NCBI GenBank assembly: GCA_964643075.1
Contig: CAZXQO010000006.1
Coordinates: forward strand, 71,890 to 135,889
Source: Desulfocucumis sp964643075
Lineage (GTDB): Bacteria; Bacillota; Desulfotomaculia; Desulfotomaculales; Desulfocucumaceae
Direction: 5' to 3'
DNA: 64,000 nucleotides
Each line of letters starts with the position of its first letter. Position 1 is the stretch's first letter. The position numbers were made by a program, and so were the translations under genes. Positions 7,124 through 15,288 of the stretch are shown piece by piece. Below the pieces are notes generated by a model that had not been told where the DNA came from, ran no database searches, and saw only the letters and a program-made list of their open reading frames with translations.

Positions 7124-8223
7124 CAAGCAAATCCCCCTTTAATGATTTTGTCGACCTTCTCAACAATTTCCCCGGAGATTATGCCCATGCCCGGCTTAGC
7201 TATTGTTTTAATCGAAGTATTACACCCATATATGGCATCCTTGACAGTCCTTGCCAGTTGTCCCAGCGCAGATTCCACTACCAGAAGCGTTTTAGCTTTT
7301 ACAGTTCTGTTATATAACTGTTTTGAAGGAAAAGGGCGTAGTGTGATGGGACGGAAATACCCTACCTTATTTCCTTTACTACGCAATTCAAGGACTGCTT
7401 CCAGAGCAGCCCTGCTAACGACACCATGAGCAACTATAATAATTTCCGCATCTTCAATATACTGCTCATCATATTCGGTTATTTCAGGCGCAATTTTATC
7501 AAATTCCTCTGCGTTTGCCATAATAACATTATAGAGTTCATCCTCTGTATTATAAGCATTTCTTAGATGGACCGGAGCACGGTCAACCCCCGGCACTCCT
7601 TGCTTACCTAAAATTTGCTCAGTGGGCACCATATCAATTCCCCTGGCCTGCGGATCATACAATACAAAGGATTCACTCATTTTTGCCTGATAACCGTCTA
7701 CCAAAACCAAGGCAGGAAAACGGTACTTCCAGGCAGTGTTAAAGGCTTTAATAGTATAATCAAACAAATCCTGGTGCGTAGCCGTGGAATAGACAATTCT
7801 CAAACCCTCGTATTTGCCGCCGAAACATGTTAGATTATAATCCTGCCGGGAATAAATTACAGACGCTGTTGATGTCCCTCCATGCTGTTGCATCACTGTC
7901 ACCACAGGCAGGCGTATTATTTCAGCCATTGATACAGATTCCTGCATCAGGGTATTACCCGGTCCGGCTGCACACGCAAACGCTCTTTTCCCCGCCAGCA
8001 CCCCGCCGATTGTTGAAAATCCGGCTGATAATTCGTCCCCGGTTTGCAGAAATCTTTTTCCCGCTACAGGAGCCAGTCTGGTCCAAAAATGCATTATTTC
8101 ATTTTGAGGTGTTATAGGACAGCCGTACATTATGTCAGCCTGGGCAGCTAACGCTGCCCAGGCTACCACTTCATTACCGGTCATAAAGGCTTCTTTTTCA
8201 CCTTCAATCAGGTTTTGACACAT
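7123..8223 (-). CDS. 2-oxoacid:ferredoxin oxidoreductase, alpha subunit
   Basis: The 366-residue alpha subunit (pyrimidine-binding and transketolase C-terminal-like domains). The N-terminus MTGNEVVAWAALAAQADIMYGCPITP is the usual glycine-rich entry with the YPITP-type motif (CPITP, about 36). A GPGNTLMQESVSMAE segment (about 88-102) and a C-terminal domain with YFRPITLRPFP (about 300) follow. No gamma domain is fused and no separate gamma gene is adjacent, as in some archaeal-type KorAB enzymes. AGGAGAAAATTGC precedes the ATG. It would oxidatively decarboxylate a 2-oxoacid to acyl-CoA; the substrate is unknown. Confidence 0.9.
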   Translation of the reverse strand: MCQNLIEGEKEAFMTGNEVVAWAALAAQADIMYGCPITPQNEIMHFWTRLAPVAGKRFLQTGDELSAGFSTIGGVLAGKRAFACAAGPGNTLMQESVSMAEIIRLPVVTVMQQHGGTSTASVIYSRQDYNLTCFGGKYEGLRIVYSTATHQDLFDYTIKAFNTAWKYRFPALVLVDGYQAKMSESFVLYDPQARGIDMVPTEQILGKQGVPGVDRAPVHLRNAYNTEDELYNVIMANAEEFDKIAPEITEYDEQYIEDAEIIIVAHGVVSRAALEAVLELRSKGNKVGYFRPITLRPFPSKQLYNRTVKAKTLLVVESALGQLARTVKDAIYGCNTSIKTIAKPGMGIISGEIVEKVDKIIKGGFA

Positions 8224-8270
8224 GCAATTTTCTCCTGTTGCTACACATATGCAGTATACAGTTTAAACTA

Positions 8271-9794
8271 TTAAAGAGGAATATTACCATGTTTTTTCCA
8301 GGCTAAATCTTCCGACTTATTTTCAAATATTTTCAGTGCGCCAATTATCCTTACTCTTGTTTCATTTGGTTTAATAACATCGTCAACATGATGTTTAAAG
8401 CAGGCATCGTATGGATTGGCAAATTTATCCTTATACTCCTGAATAAGTTGATTTCTTGTTTGCTCAGGATTTTCTGAGGAAGAAATGTTCTTTTTAAAGA
8501 TTACGTTAACCGCACCCTCAGGACCCATCACCGCTATTTCCGCTGTTGGCCAGCTTAGTACCAGATCAGCACCCAGATGCTTGCTGCACATGCCTATATA
8601 AGCTCCACCGTAAGCCTTCCTCATTATAACAGTGATTTTGGGTACTGTTGCTTCAGAGTAGGCGTATAGCAGCTTTGCGCCATGTCTTATGATCCCTTTA
8701 TATTCCTCCTGAGTTCCCGGCATATAGCCCGGCACATCAACCAGTGTCAATAAGGGAATATTAAAGGCGTCGCAAAACCTTATAAACCGGGCAGCTTTAT
8801 CTGAACTGTTGCAATCAAGCACACCTGCCATGAATTGTGGTTGGCTTGCCAGTATTCCTACGCTTCGGCCGCCAATATGCGCGAATCCTACCACCATATT
8901 CTTTGCGTATTCTTTCTTTACCTCGTAAAAGTCACCGTCATCTACAATAGCCTGGATGATTTTATTAACATCCATTGCTTCCCTGGGGTTATCCGGAATA
9001 AGCGACTCTATATCCTGATCCGGTGTTTTCGTATCACGGGCATCTATCTGGGCCGGCTTTTCCCTGTTGTTCTGCGGAATATAAGCTAACAGTCTTCTTA
9101 TATGCTGTAGACATTCTTCAGGGTTGTCCACCACAAAATCAGCATTGCCCGCAACCTTGGTCTGTACATCGGCTCCCCCCAGTTGTTCCATGGTTACATC
9201 CTGACCCATTACCTCTTTAACAACCGCAGGTCCCGTGATAAACATACAGGCGTCTTTGACAACATATATAAAATCAGTTATAGCGGGCGAGTAAACCGCC
9301 CCTCCCGCACAAATGCCCATTATAGCAGTAATCTGCGGGATTACCCCCGAATAACGGGTGTTCCTGATAAATATTCCCCCGTATCCCGCCAGCGCATCAG
9401 TACCTTCTTGAATTCTGGCTCCGGCCGAATCGCATAAACCTATAATGGGAGCTCCAGACTTAGCTGCCATATCCATGATATTCCATATTTTTTTTGCCTG
9501 AGCCAGTCCTAGAGAGCCTCCCAGATTAGCAAAATCCTGGGCATAAACATATACAGTCCGGCCTTGAACATCACCGTATCCGGTTACTACGCCATCACCA
9601 AGAGAACCTTTTTTCTCCATGCCGAAGTCTACGCAGCGATGTTTTACGAACATGTTGACTTCAACAAATGTGCCGGGATCCATAAGCTTACGGCACAATT
9701 CCCTGGCACTGATTTTTCTTGAGGGACCGGACGTTTTTTCAGCTGTAGCGCTTTCCCTCATTTCATCCAGCTTCTGCATTGCCTCGGTTATCAA
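8271..9794 (-). CDS. Biotin-dependent acyl-CoA carboxyltransferase (PccB/MmdA type)
   Basis: The 507-residue carboxyltransferase of the propionyl-CoA carboxylase / methylmalonyl-CoA decarboxylase alpha family. It moves CO2 between carboxybiotin and an acyl-CoA. Two crotonase-like halves are present: the N-half has YAQDFANLGGSLG (about 79-91) and SGARIQEG (about 123-130); the C-half has VDVPGYMPG (about 355), the acyl-oxyanion stretch KAYGGAYIGM (about 390) and WPTAEIAVMGPEGAVNVIF (about 414-432). The motif favours propionyl/methylmalonyl-CoA over methylcrotonyl-CoA. The TTG start follows AAGGGGATATTTAA. No biotin carboxylase is nearby; a lone biotin carrier lies at 45901. Confidence 0.9.
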   Translation of the reverse strand: MITEAMQKLDEMRESATAEKTSGPSRKISARELCRKLMDPGTFVEVNMFVKHRCVDFGMEKKGSLGDGVVTGYGDVQGRTVYVYAQDFANLGGSLGLAQAKKIWNIMDMAAKSGAPIIGLCDSAGARIQEGTDALAGYGGIFIRNTRYSGVIPQITAIMGICAGGAVYSPAITDFIYVVKDACMFITGPAVVKEVMGQDVTMEQLGGADVQTKVAGNADFVVDNPEECLQHIRRLLAYIPQNNREKPAQIDARDTKTPDQDIESLIPDNPREAMDVNKIIQAIVDDGDFYEVKKEYAKNMVVGFAHIGGRSVGILASQPQFMAGVLDCNSSDKAARFIRFCDAFNIPLLTLVDVPGYMPGTQEEYKGIIRHGAKLLYAYSEATVPKITVIMRKAYGGAYIGMCSKHLGADLVLSWPTAEIAVMGPEGAVNVIFKKNISSSENPEQTRNQLIQEYKDKFANPYDACFKHHVDDVIKPNETRVRIIGALKIFENKSEDLAWKKHGNIPL

Positions 9795-9824
9795 TTAAAT
9801 ATCCCCTTCACATAATAATATGGC

Positions 9825-11378
9825 TTATATCATGCGCTCCTGTCCTTCCCAGTAGGGCTTCTTGAGAATACGCTTTAAAACTTTACCAGTTGCGGTGCGT
9901 GGAAAGTCATCTCTCAGTTCAATTGTCCTCGGCCTCTTATAACCGGCCAGAGAATTTTTGCAGAAATCCAGCAATTCCTGTTCTGTAGCCTGAGCACCTT
10001 CTTTCAAAATAACCATGGCCTTAACCTCTTCACCCCATGATTCGTGGGGGACACCTATGACTGCAACCTCTGTAACCGCCGGATGTTTAATTAAAACCTC
10101 TTCAATCTCAGCTGGATAAACATTTTCTCCACCACTTATGATCATATCATGTTTTCTATCTACCAGGAAATAGAACCCCTCTTCATCTACAAAAGCCATA
10201 TCTCCAGCCGTTGACCATTCTCCGTCAATAGACTCAGCAGTCTTAACAGGGTCCTTATAATATCCAATAAAGGCTGAAGGAGCTTTTGCCCACAAAGTCC
10301 CTCTCTCATTGGGCTTGGTAACAAGATTCCCCTCTTCATCTATAAGTTTAATTATAATGCCAGGGTTTGGTTTACCGATGCTGCGTACTTTTCTCAACTG
10401 GTCCTTGTGACGCAGAGTTGTAAGCGCTCCTGTCTCTGTCGAACCGTAACCTTCACTAAAGCGAGCATTATTGAAAAACTTCAGTGCTGCTTCTTTAGTC
10501 TTGGTCAGCAAGGGAGCTGAAGACGAACCCAGGGATGTTAAAGAATCCATGTTGTATTTATTTTTGGTCTCCTCCGGCATCTCCACTATTCTCGTAATCA
10601 TGGTCGGCACCATAGATGTTGTGGTAACCTTTTCCTGATCAATTATTCTCAATACATTTTCCGGATCAAATCTACCCGATGGTAAAATAACATTTGTTCC
10701 ACCCATCCAGCAAGTAATTAGTGTGGCCCATATGCTGTTGGAATGACAAATTGGCATAATCGCTAAAAATACCCTTTTGCTCATGTCAACCTTGCCTGAA
10801 TTACGGACTAAGGCATTTTTTATAATTTCCAGGTTGCCTCTGGTTTGAATCATGGCTCCTTTGGGAAAACCTGTGGTACCCGATGTATAACCCAGATAAA
10901 ATAAATCTTCCTCATTCTGGTCCACGTATGGCTCAAAATCAGGCATACCTTCTAATATGCTTTCATACTTGACCAGACCCTCACTTACTTCTTCACCAAC
11001 AACAATTATGTTACCGGCAACATTTGGAGTATTCTGAGGATTAAAATCCTTCACAAATTCAGCGCCGAGAATTAAACCAACAGCATCTGAATTATTAATG
11101 ATATACTCCCTTTCATTTGGAACCAGACGGAAATTAATAGGAACTGTAACTACATTTATACGAGCCAGAGCATGATAAATCTCCAGAAATTCTACGCAGT
11201 TATATAAAACAACCGCTACTTTATCTCCCCGTTTGAAGCCCCTCTTGGCCATCCCGTGCGCCAATTTGTTGGCCCTGGTATTCAAGTCGGCATAGGAAAG
11301 CCTTGTTTCCTTAAAAACCACTGCCGTTTTGTTCGGGTTACGCCAGGAATTAATTCTTAAACCATCTGCTAAATTCAT
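9825..11378 (-). CDS. AMP-forming acyl-CoA synthetase
   Basis: A 517-residue member of the ANL superfamily (FadD/long- or medium-chain fatty acid CoA ligase), which activates a carboxylic acid with ATP and CoA. The P-loop-like motif YTSGTTGFPKGA (about 168-179), the adenine motif EGYGSTETG (about 309-317), the hinge STAGDMAFVDEEGF (about 388-401), and the catalytic Lys region TATGKVLKRIL near the C-terminus (about 500) are all present. ATG behind GGGGGAG. Its place between the dehydrogenase-like gene and the carboxyltransferase suggests it primes the growth substrate of the island. The acid itself cannot be read from the sequence. Confidence 0.92.
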   Translation of the reverse strand: MNLADGLRINSWRNPNKTAVVFKETRLSYADLNTRANKLAHGMAKRGFKRGDKVAVVLYNCVEFLEIYHALARINVVTVPINFRLVPNEREYIINNSDAVGLILGAEFVKDFNPQNTPNVAGNIIVVGEEVSEGLVKYESILEGMPDFEPYVDQNEEDLFYLGYTSGTTGFPKGAMIQTRGNLEIIKNALVRNSGKVDMSKRVFLAIMPICHSNSIWATLITCWMGGTNVILPSGRFDPENVLRIIDQEKVTTTSMVPTMITRIVEMPEETKNKYNMDSLTSLGSSSAPLLTKTKEAALKFFNNARFSEGYGSTETGALTTLRHKDQLRKVRSIGKPNPGIIIKLIDEEGNLVTKPNERGTLWAKAPSAFIGYYKDPVKTAESIDGEWSTAGDMAFVDEEGFYFLVDRKHDMIISGGENVYPAEIEEVLIKHPAVTEVAVIGVPHESWGEEVKAMVILKEGAQATEQELLDFCKNSLAGYKRPRTIELRDDFPRTATGKVLKRILKKPYWEGQERMI

Positions 11379-11534
11379 TTAATCTCCCCCATTTCTCATA
11401 ATAAGTATGTTAAATCATGTATTTCTGCAAGCTTTAACAACTCAATTATACCGCTGCGGAATGCGTCAGACAAGATTGTTTTTAACTGCTTGCTTTCGAT
11501 TTACCATATTTTAACATTTTAGTTCGGTTCAATA

Positions 11535-12362
11535 TTAATTATCGTCATACTTATGAAACCCCCGGCCAGTTTTACATCCCAGCCATTTGGACCTGACATA
11601 CCTTTCAAATAACGGACAAGGCTTGTACTTATAATCACCGCTGTTTTCATACAATCTATTGAGTAATGCCAGGCATTCATCAAGACCTATTAAATCAGCC
11701 AGCGATAACGGTCCAATAGGAAGGCTTGCCCCCAATCGCATGAAATTATCAATTTCTTCGGCATTGCTTACACCTTGCATTAGACAGTAAACAGCCTCAT
11801 TGATCAATGGCATTATAATTTTGTGTACTATGTTGGTAGGATAATCCTCAAATTCCATTACTTTTTTATTCAAACTCAGGGCAAAGTCTTTAATTATCTG
11901 TACAGCATCATGGTTGGTAGCCATATTTCTAATAATCTCAACAACGTCTCCCCCGGGATCAATGTGCAATCCCACAACATTCGCAGGCCTCTTTGTTTCT
12001 ATGGCTATTTTCATTAAATTAAAATGAAAACTATTAGTAGCGAATATTGTATTAGGAGAACAAACCTGATCTAAAAATTTAAATAAACCAATTTTATAAA
12101 TCAGGCTTTCCTCCGTAGCCTCTATAACTAAATCAGCTTCATAAAAAACCTTCAGGCTCTTATCTTTTTTTAACAGTTGTTTTTTTCGGGAATGATACCG
12201 GTAGTCTTTTATAGAAGGGCCAATAGCATTATTGATTATAGTCTGCATAGTATCGCTCAAAATATCAAAGCTGTCCATAACAATACCTGTTGATTTAGCT
12301 TCTTCAGCCAAATTCGAGCCTATGCTACCATCAAATATAACTATGGCCCGACTTATATTCAT
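11535..12362 (-). CDS. Degenerate 3-hydroxyacyl-CoA dehydrogenase-like protein
   Basis: A 275-residue protein with the layout of 3-hydroxybutyryl-CoA dehydrogenase (Rossmann domain, then helical domain), started at the ATG at 12362 behind AAAGGGGAATC. The C-terminal part is good: INEAVYCLMQGVSNAEEID, GPLSLADLIGLDECL, and the final WLGCKTGRGFHKYD. The NAD-binding motif GxGxxG is replaced by FDGSIGSN, NTSSL by NSFHF, HFMNP by HIDPG (the His remains), and NDAPGF by EDYPTN. The frame is open, so it is either a non-catalytic paralogue, an enzyme with altered cofactor use, or an early pseudogene. It lies directly downstream of the thiolase in the same operon. Confidence 0.8.
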   Translation of the reverse strand: MNISRAIVIFDGSIGSNLAEEAKSTGIVMDSFDILSDTMQTIINNAIGPSIKDYRYHSRKKQLLKKDKSLKVFYEADLVIEATEESLIYKIGLFKFLDQVCSPNTIFATNSFHFNLMKIAIETKRPANVVGLHIDPGGDVVEIIRNMATNHDAVQIIKDFALSLNKKVMEFEDYPTNIVHKIIMPLINEAVYCLMQGVSNAEEIDNFMRLGASLPIGPLSLADLIGLDECLALLNRLYENSGDYKYKPCPLFERYVRSKWLGCKTGRGFHKYDDN

Positions 12363-12428
12363 ACAGGATTCCCCTTTCATAGTAAAAACCCATATAATCC
12401 TGTACAAGACCCATTATCATACACTGTT

Positions 12429-13610
12429 TTAAACGTTTTCCACAACCATTGCAGCACCCTGGCCCCCGCCTATGCACAAAGTGGCCAGACCAAGCTTGCT
12501 GTTTGTCCGTTTCATTCCATATAAAAGTGTCACCAGTACACGGGTGCCGCTTGCTCCAATGGGATGCCCTATGGCTATAGCTCCCCCGCTAACATTGGTT
12601 TTGTCGGGCGGCAGCTCCAGCCCTCTCATCACTGTTATCGCCTGGCTGGCAAAGGCTTCATTAGCTTCAATCAAATCCAGATCCGCAACAGTTAAGCCTG
12701 CCGCAGCCAGTGCTTTGCGGCTGGCCGGAATTGGGCCAGTACCCATATAAGCAGGATCAACCCCTGCAACAGCTGATGATTTAATTACAAATAACGGTTT
12801 AATATTAAGCTCTTTGGCTTTTTCCGCTGACATGACTACCACTGCGCCGGCGCCGTCATTTAACCCCGAAGCGTTTCCTGCAGTGACAGTACCACCTTTT
12901 TTAAAGGCTGGAGGTATTTTAGCCAGTCCTTCAATTGTTGTCCCCCGGCGTGGAAACTCATCGGTATCAAACATTACCGGATCACCTTTTTTCTGCGGTA
13001 TGGGCACAGGAATAATCTCATCCTTAAAATTGCCTGCATCTATGGCGGCTATTGCCTTTTGCTGACTGGCTACCGAGAAAGCATCCTGCTCTTCCCTGGA
13101 AATACCATATTTTTCGGCGAGGTTTTCCGCGGTAATACCCATGTGGTAATTGTTAGTAGCGCACCAGAGCCCGTCTTTGATCATCAAATCAACTAAATTA
13201 CCGTCACCCATGCGGTAACCCCAACGAGCCTTTTCCACCAGATAAGGCGCCGCACTCATATTTTCCATACCGCCGGCTACTACAATATCGGCACCACCCG
13301 TGGCAACCAGACCGGCAGCGGTTGCAACGCTTTTTAATCCCGAACCGCAAACAATATTCAGCGTCCAGGCCGGTATTTCCTGTGGCACCCCTGCCTTTAG
13401 GGAGGCTTGTCTGGCCGGGTTTTGCCCCAGCCCGCCCTGCAGCACGTTGCCCATAATAACTTCATCCACCTGGCCCGCCTCAATGCCGGCACGGCTGAGG
13501 CTTTCCTTGATAACCAGTGCGCCCAGATTCGCAGCAGGTATATCCTGCAGGCTACCCCCGTACTTTCCTACCGGCGTACGTACTGCGCTGACAATAACTA
13601 CTTCTCTCAT
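12429..13610 (-). CDS. Acetyl-CoA C-acetyltransferase (thiolase)
   Basis: A 393-residue biosynthetic-type thiolase (AtoB/PhaA/ThlA-like), interconverting acetoacetyl-CoA and two acetyl-CoA. All catalytic motifs are canonical: NIVCGSGLKSV (Cys about 88), NVSGGAIAIGHPIGASG (His about 348) and LCIGGGQGAA (Cys about 379). ATG at 13610 with GGGGG upstream. It resembles the thiolase at 2837 but is clearly more conventional. It is the second gene after the radical-SAM protein and probably belongs to the same transcript. Confidence 0.93.
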   Translation of the reverse strand: MREVVIVSAVRTPVGKYGGSLQDIPAANLGALVIKESLSRAGIEAGQVDEVIMGNVLQGGLGQNPARQASLKAGVPQEIPAWTLNIVCGSGLKSVATAAGLVATGGADIVVAGGMENMSAAPYLVEKARWGYRMGDGNLVDLMIKDGLWCATNNYHMGITAENLAEKYGISREEQDAFSVASQQKAIAAIDAGNFKDEIIPVPIPQKKGDPVMFDTDEFPRRGTTIEGLAKIPPAFKKGGTVTAGNASGLNDGAGAVVVMSAEKAKELNIKPLFVIKSSAVAGVDPAYMGTGPIPASRKALAAAGLTVADLDLIEANEAFASQAITVMRGLELPPDKTNVSGGAIAIGHPIGASGTRVLVTLLYGMKRTNSKLGLATLCIGGGQGAAMVVENV

Positions 13611-13629
13611 CAATTAACCCCCTAAATTT

Positions 13630-13953
13630 TTATTGCCATTTTATTTTATAGCCTTTATATTCATCGACTAATTCCCAGGAATAATTATCTCCCTGAAAAT
13701 TACTCAAACTGAATATTCCCTTTTTAACTTCATCAATAGAAGGCAGATTAAGGATTAGCTCATTCAGGGCAGCTACCTCCATGAATCCCATTTCTTCCCA
13801 AAGTTCTGATTGAATAACATCTCCTGCTTTGTAGTGCCAATTCGTGGCCAGTACTACCATTACGCCCTCGGTGCCTAAACCCTGCTGAAAAAGCTCGGCA
13901 ATCCTCAGCAATATATGCTCCTTGTCCAGGTTCACCAGGGATTTCGTAGTCAT
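13630..13953 (-). CDS. Conserved-looking small protein of unknown function
   Basis: A 107-residue soluble protein I do not recognise. I start it at the ATG at 13953, ten bases after AAGGAG; the in-frame GTG at 13962 is too close to that site. It has no Cys, no membrane segment and no signal peptide. It begins with a helical part (KEHILLRIAELFQQGLG), has a central ELWEEMGFMEVAALNELI segment, and ends with an aromatic-rich YSWELVDEYKGYKIKW tail. It sits 26 bases downstream of the ferredoxin/radical-SAM gene and 19 bases upstream of the thiolase, so it is likely part of that operon. It may be a partner or substrate of the radical-SAM protein, but nothing proves it. Confidence 0.75.
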   Translation of the reverse strand: MTTKSLVNLDKEHILLRIAELFQQGLGTEGVMVVLATNWHYKAGDVIQSELWEEMGFMEVAALNELILNLPSIDEVKKGIFSLSNFQGDNYSWELVDEYKGYKIKWQ

Positions 13954-13979
13954 TTCATGCACTCTCCTTATATATTAAG

Positions 13980-15218
13980 CTACAAGCTACAATCCTCATT
14001 AAATAATATATCAAAAGGATCAACCGGCATAGGCATATCATCCGCCGACTGGCACAGCACATTTTTCAAGCCCGCGTCAAGAAGTATTTGCATAGCTTTA
14101 TCCGAATCGTCCTCAGTAAAAGCCGCCAGATCCCTATTTCTGAAAGCAGGCTGATATTCAATCAAATTAACCGGCACGTCCGGCTTGATACCGGCCAGTT
14201 TTTTACCGGTTAAATATAGTTCCTCAGCTGTGACTAAATCTTTATGATATGGAATACCTACCACCGTAAACAGTCTTCCCTCACATTTTTCCAATATATA
14301 GCTGACACTCTGCCATGTATTATTCAAATATCTATCTGCAACAGCCGGATCATTAATGCCGGTGAGCCGCTGGAAGCCTTGCAGCGTAGCCGCTTTGATA
14401 TCCGGGCTAATATCCGTTAAGCCTGCATCTATTAAAGCCTCAATATAATCACTGTTTAAAAGGCTTGCATTTGTATCCAGCTGTATTCTTACTTGCTTTG
14501 GGGCTAGCGTGGAAATTTTACGAATGAATTCCAGCAACCACCTACGGTTTAGAGTAGCTTCCCCTCCCGAAATACCGATACGGTTTACACCGGGTTCCCC
14601 GTTATCATTAAACAATTGCCGAACAAGCTGGTCCGGGGTTGAGGGCTTGTCAATATTGCTGAAAGTCAAGTTCCAGTTATGGCATGCCGAACATTGCATA
14701 TTACAGCCGTGCATAAAGAACGATATCTCTTTAATGCCATACATTGTTGCCATTTCATGAATGTTTTTGTTTAATACTGTAACAATCCTTTGCGGGGGAT
14801 AACTTTTTATTACAGATTGATCTGTAACAATATCCATGCCATCTTCAACCGGGGTTACGCAACTCGGTTTAACAGCGCCATTCACCACAACGTTGCATTC
14901 ACCGCAGCCACCGGTCCTGCAAGGCGCATGAATACCTTCTTCTTCGTGAGAATGGTCCAAATTTATTTTGCAACCGATTATCTCAAGCGCTTTTAGAATG
15001 GTAATATTTTCAGGAAACTGATAATCTACGCCATCTATAGCAACTTTTACAGTATTTCTATGGCCTGACACTTCCACCAATTCCCTGGCGTTATTAGGAC
15101 AGCCAATAACACACGCACCGCAACCAGTGCATTTACTTCCCCACTTGCAGGCAAAATATTTACAAAAACCACAATCCATGCAATTGCTGTCAGCCCTGGC
15201 TACTTGCATTATTGTCAC
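13980..15218 (-). CDS. Fusion of 2x[4Fe-4S] ferredoxin, [2Fe-2S] ferredoxin and radical SAM domains
   Basis: A 412-residue protein with three modules. Residues 13-40 hold a bacterial ferredoxin-like cysteine array (C13, C16, C19, C24, C30, C33, C36, C40-Pro). Residues 57-130 form a plant-type [2Fe-2S] fold with C100, C105, C108 and C120 (PCRTGGCGEC). From about 160 comes a radical-SAM core with C172-x3-C176-x2-C179 (HGCNMQCSACHNW) and a GISGGEAT motif. The last part resembles pyruvate-formate-lyase-activase-type cores. No glycyl-radical enzyme is in the window, so the target is unknown. GTG start at 15218 (an ATG at 15209 is the alternative). The ThDP enzyme lies just upstream and the 107-residue protein downstream. 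Confidence 0.88.
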   Translation of the reverse strand: MTIMQVARADSNCMDCGFCKYFACKWGSKCTGCGACVIGCPNNARELVEVSGHRNTVKVAIDGVDYQFPENITILKALEIIGCKINLDHSHEEEGIHAPCRTGGCGECNVVVNGAVKPSCVTPVEDGMDIVTDQSVIKSYPPQRIVTVLNKNIHEMATMYGIKEISFFMHGCNMQCSACHNWNLTFSNIDKPSTPDQLVRQLFNDNGEPGVNRIGISGGEATLNRRWLLEFIRKISTLAPKQVRIQLDTNASLLNSDYIEALIDAGLTDISPDIKAATLQGFQRLTGINDPAVADRYLNNTWQSVSYILEKCEGRLFTVVGIPYHKDLVTAEELYLTGKKLAGIKPDVPVNLIEYQPAFRNRDLAAFTEDDSDKAMQILLDAGLKNVLCQSADDMPMPVDPFDILFNEDCSL

Positions 15219-15240
15219 TAATATTCACTTCTTTCTGTCA

Positions 15241-15276
15241 GTTTTACCCCCTCCATTATAATGGAGGGGGTAAAAC
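15241..15276. terminator. Long palindrome between ThDP-enzyme and radical-SAM genes
   Basis: A perfect stem, GTTTTACCCCCTCCATTA with its complement, and almost no loop. It lies between the stop of the ThDP enzyme and the start of the radical-SAM gene. It could end or attenuate the upstream transcript, making expression of the downstream genes partial or independent. Confidence 0.65.
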
Positions 15277-15288
15277 TTAGCAATAATC

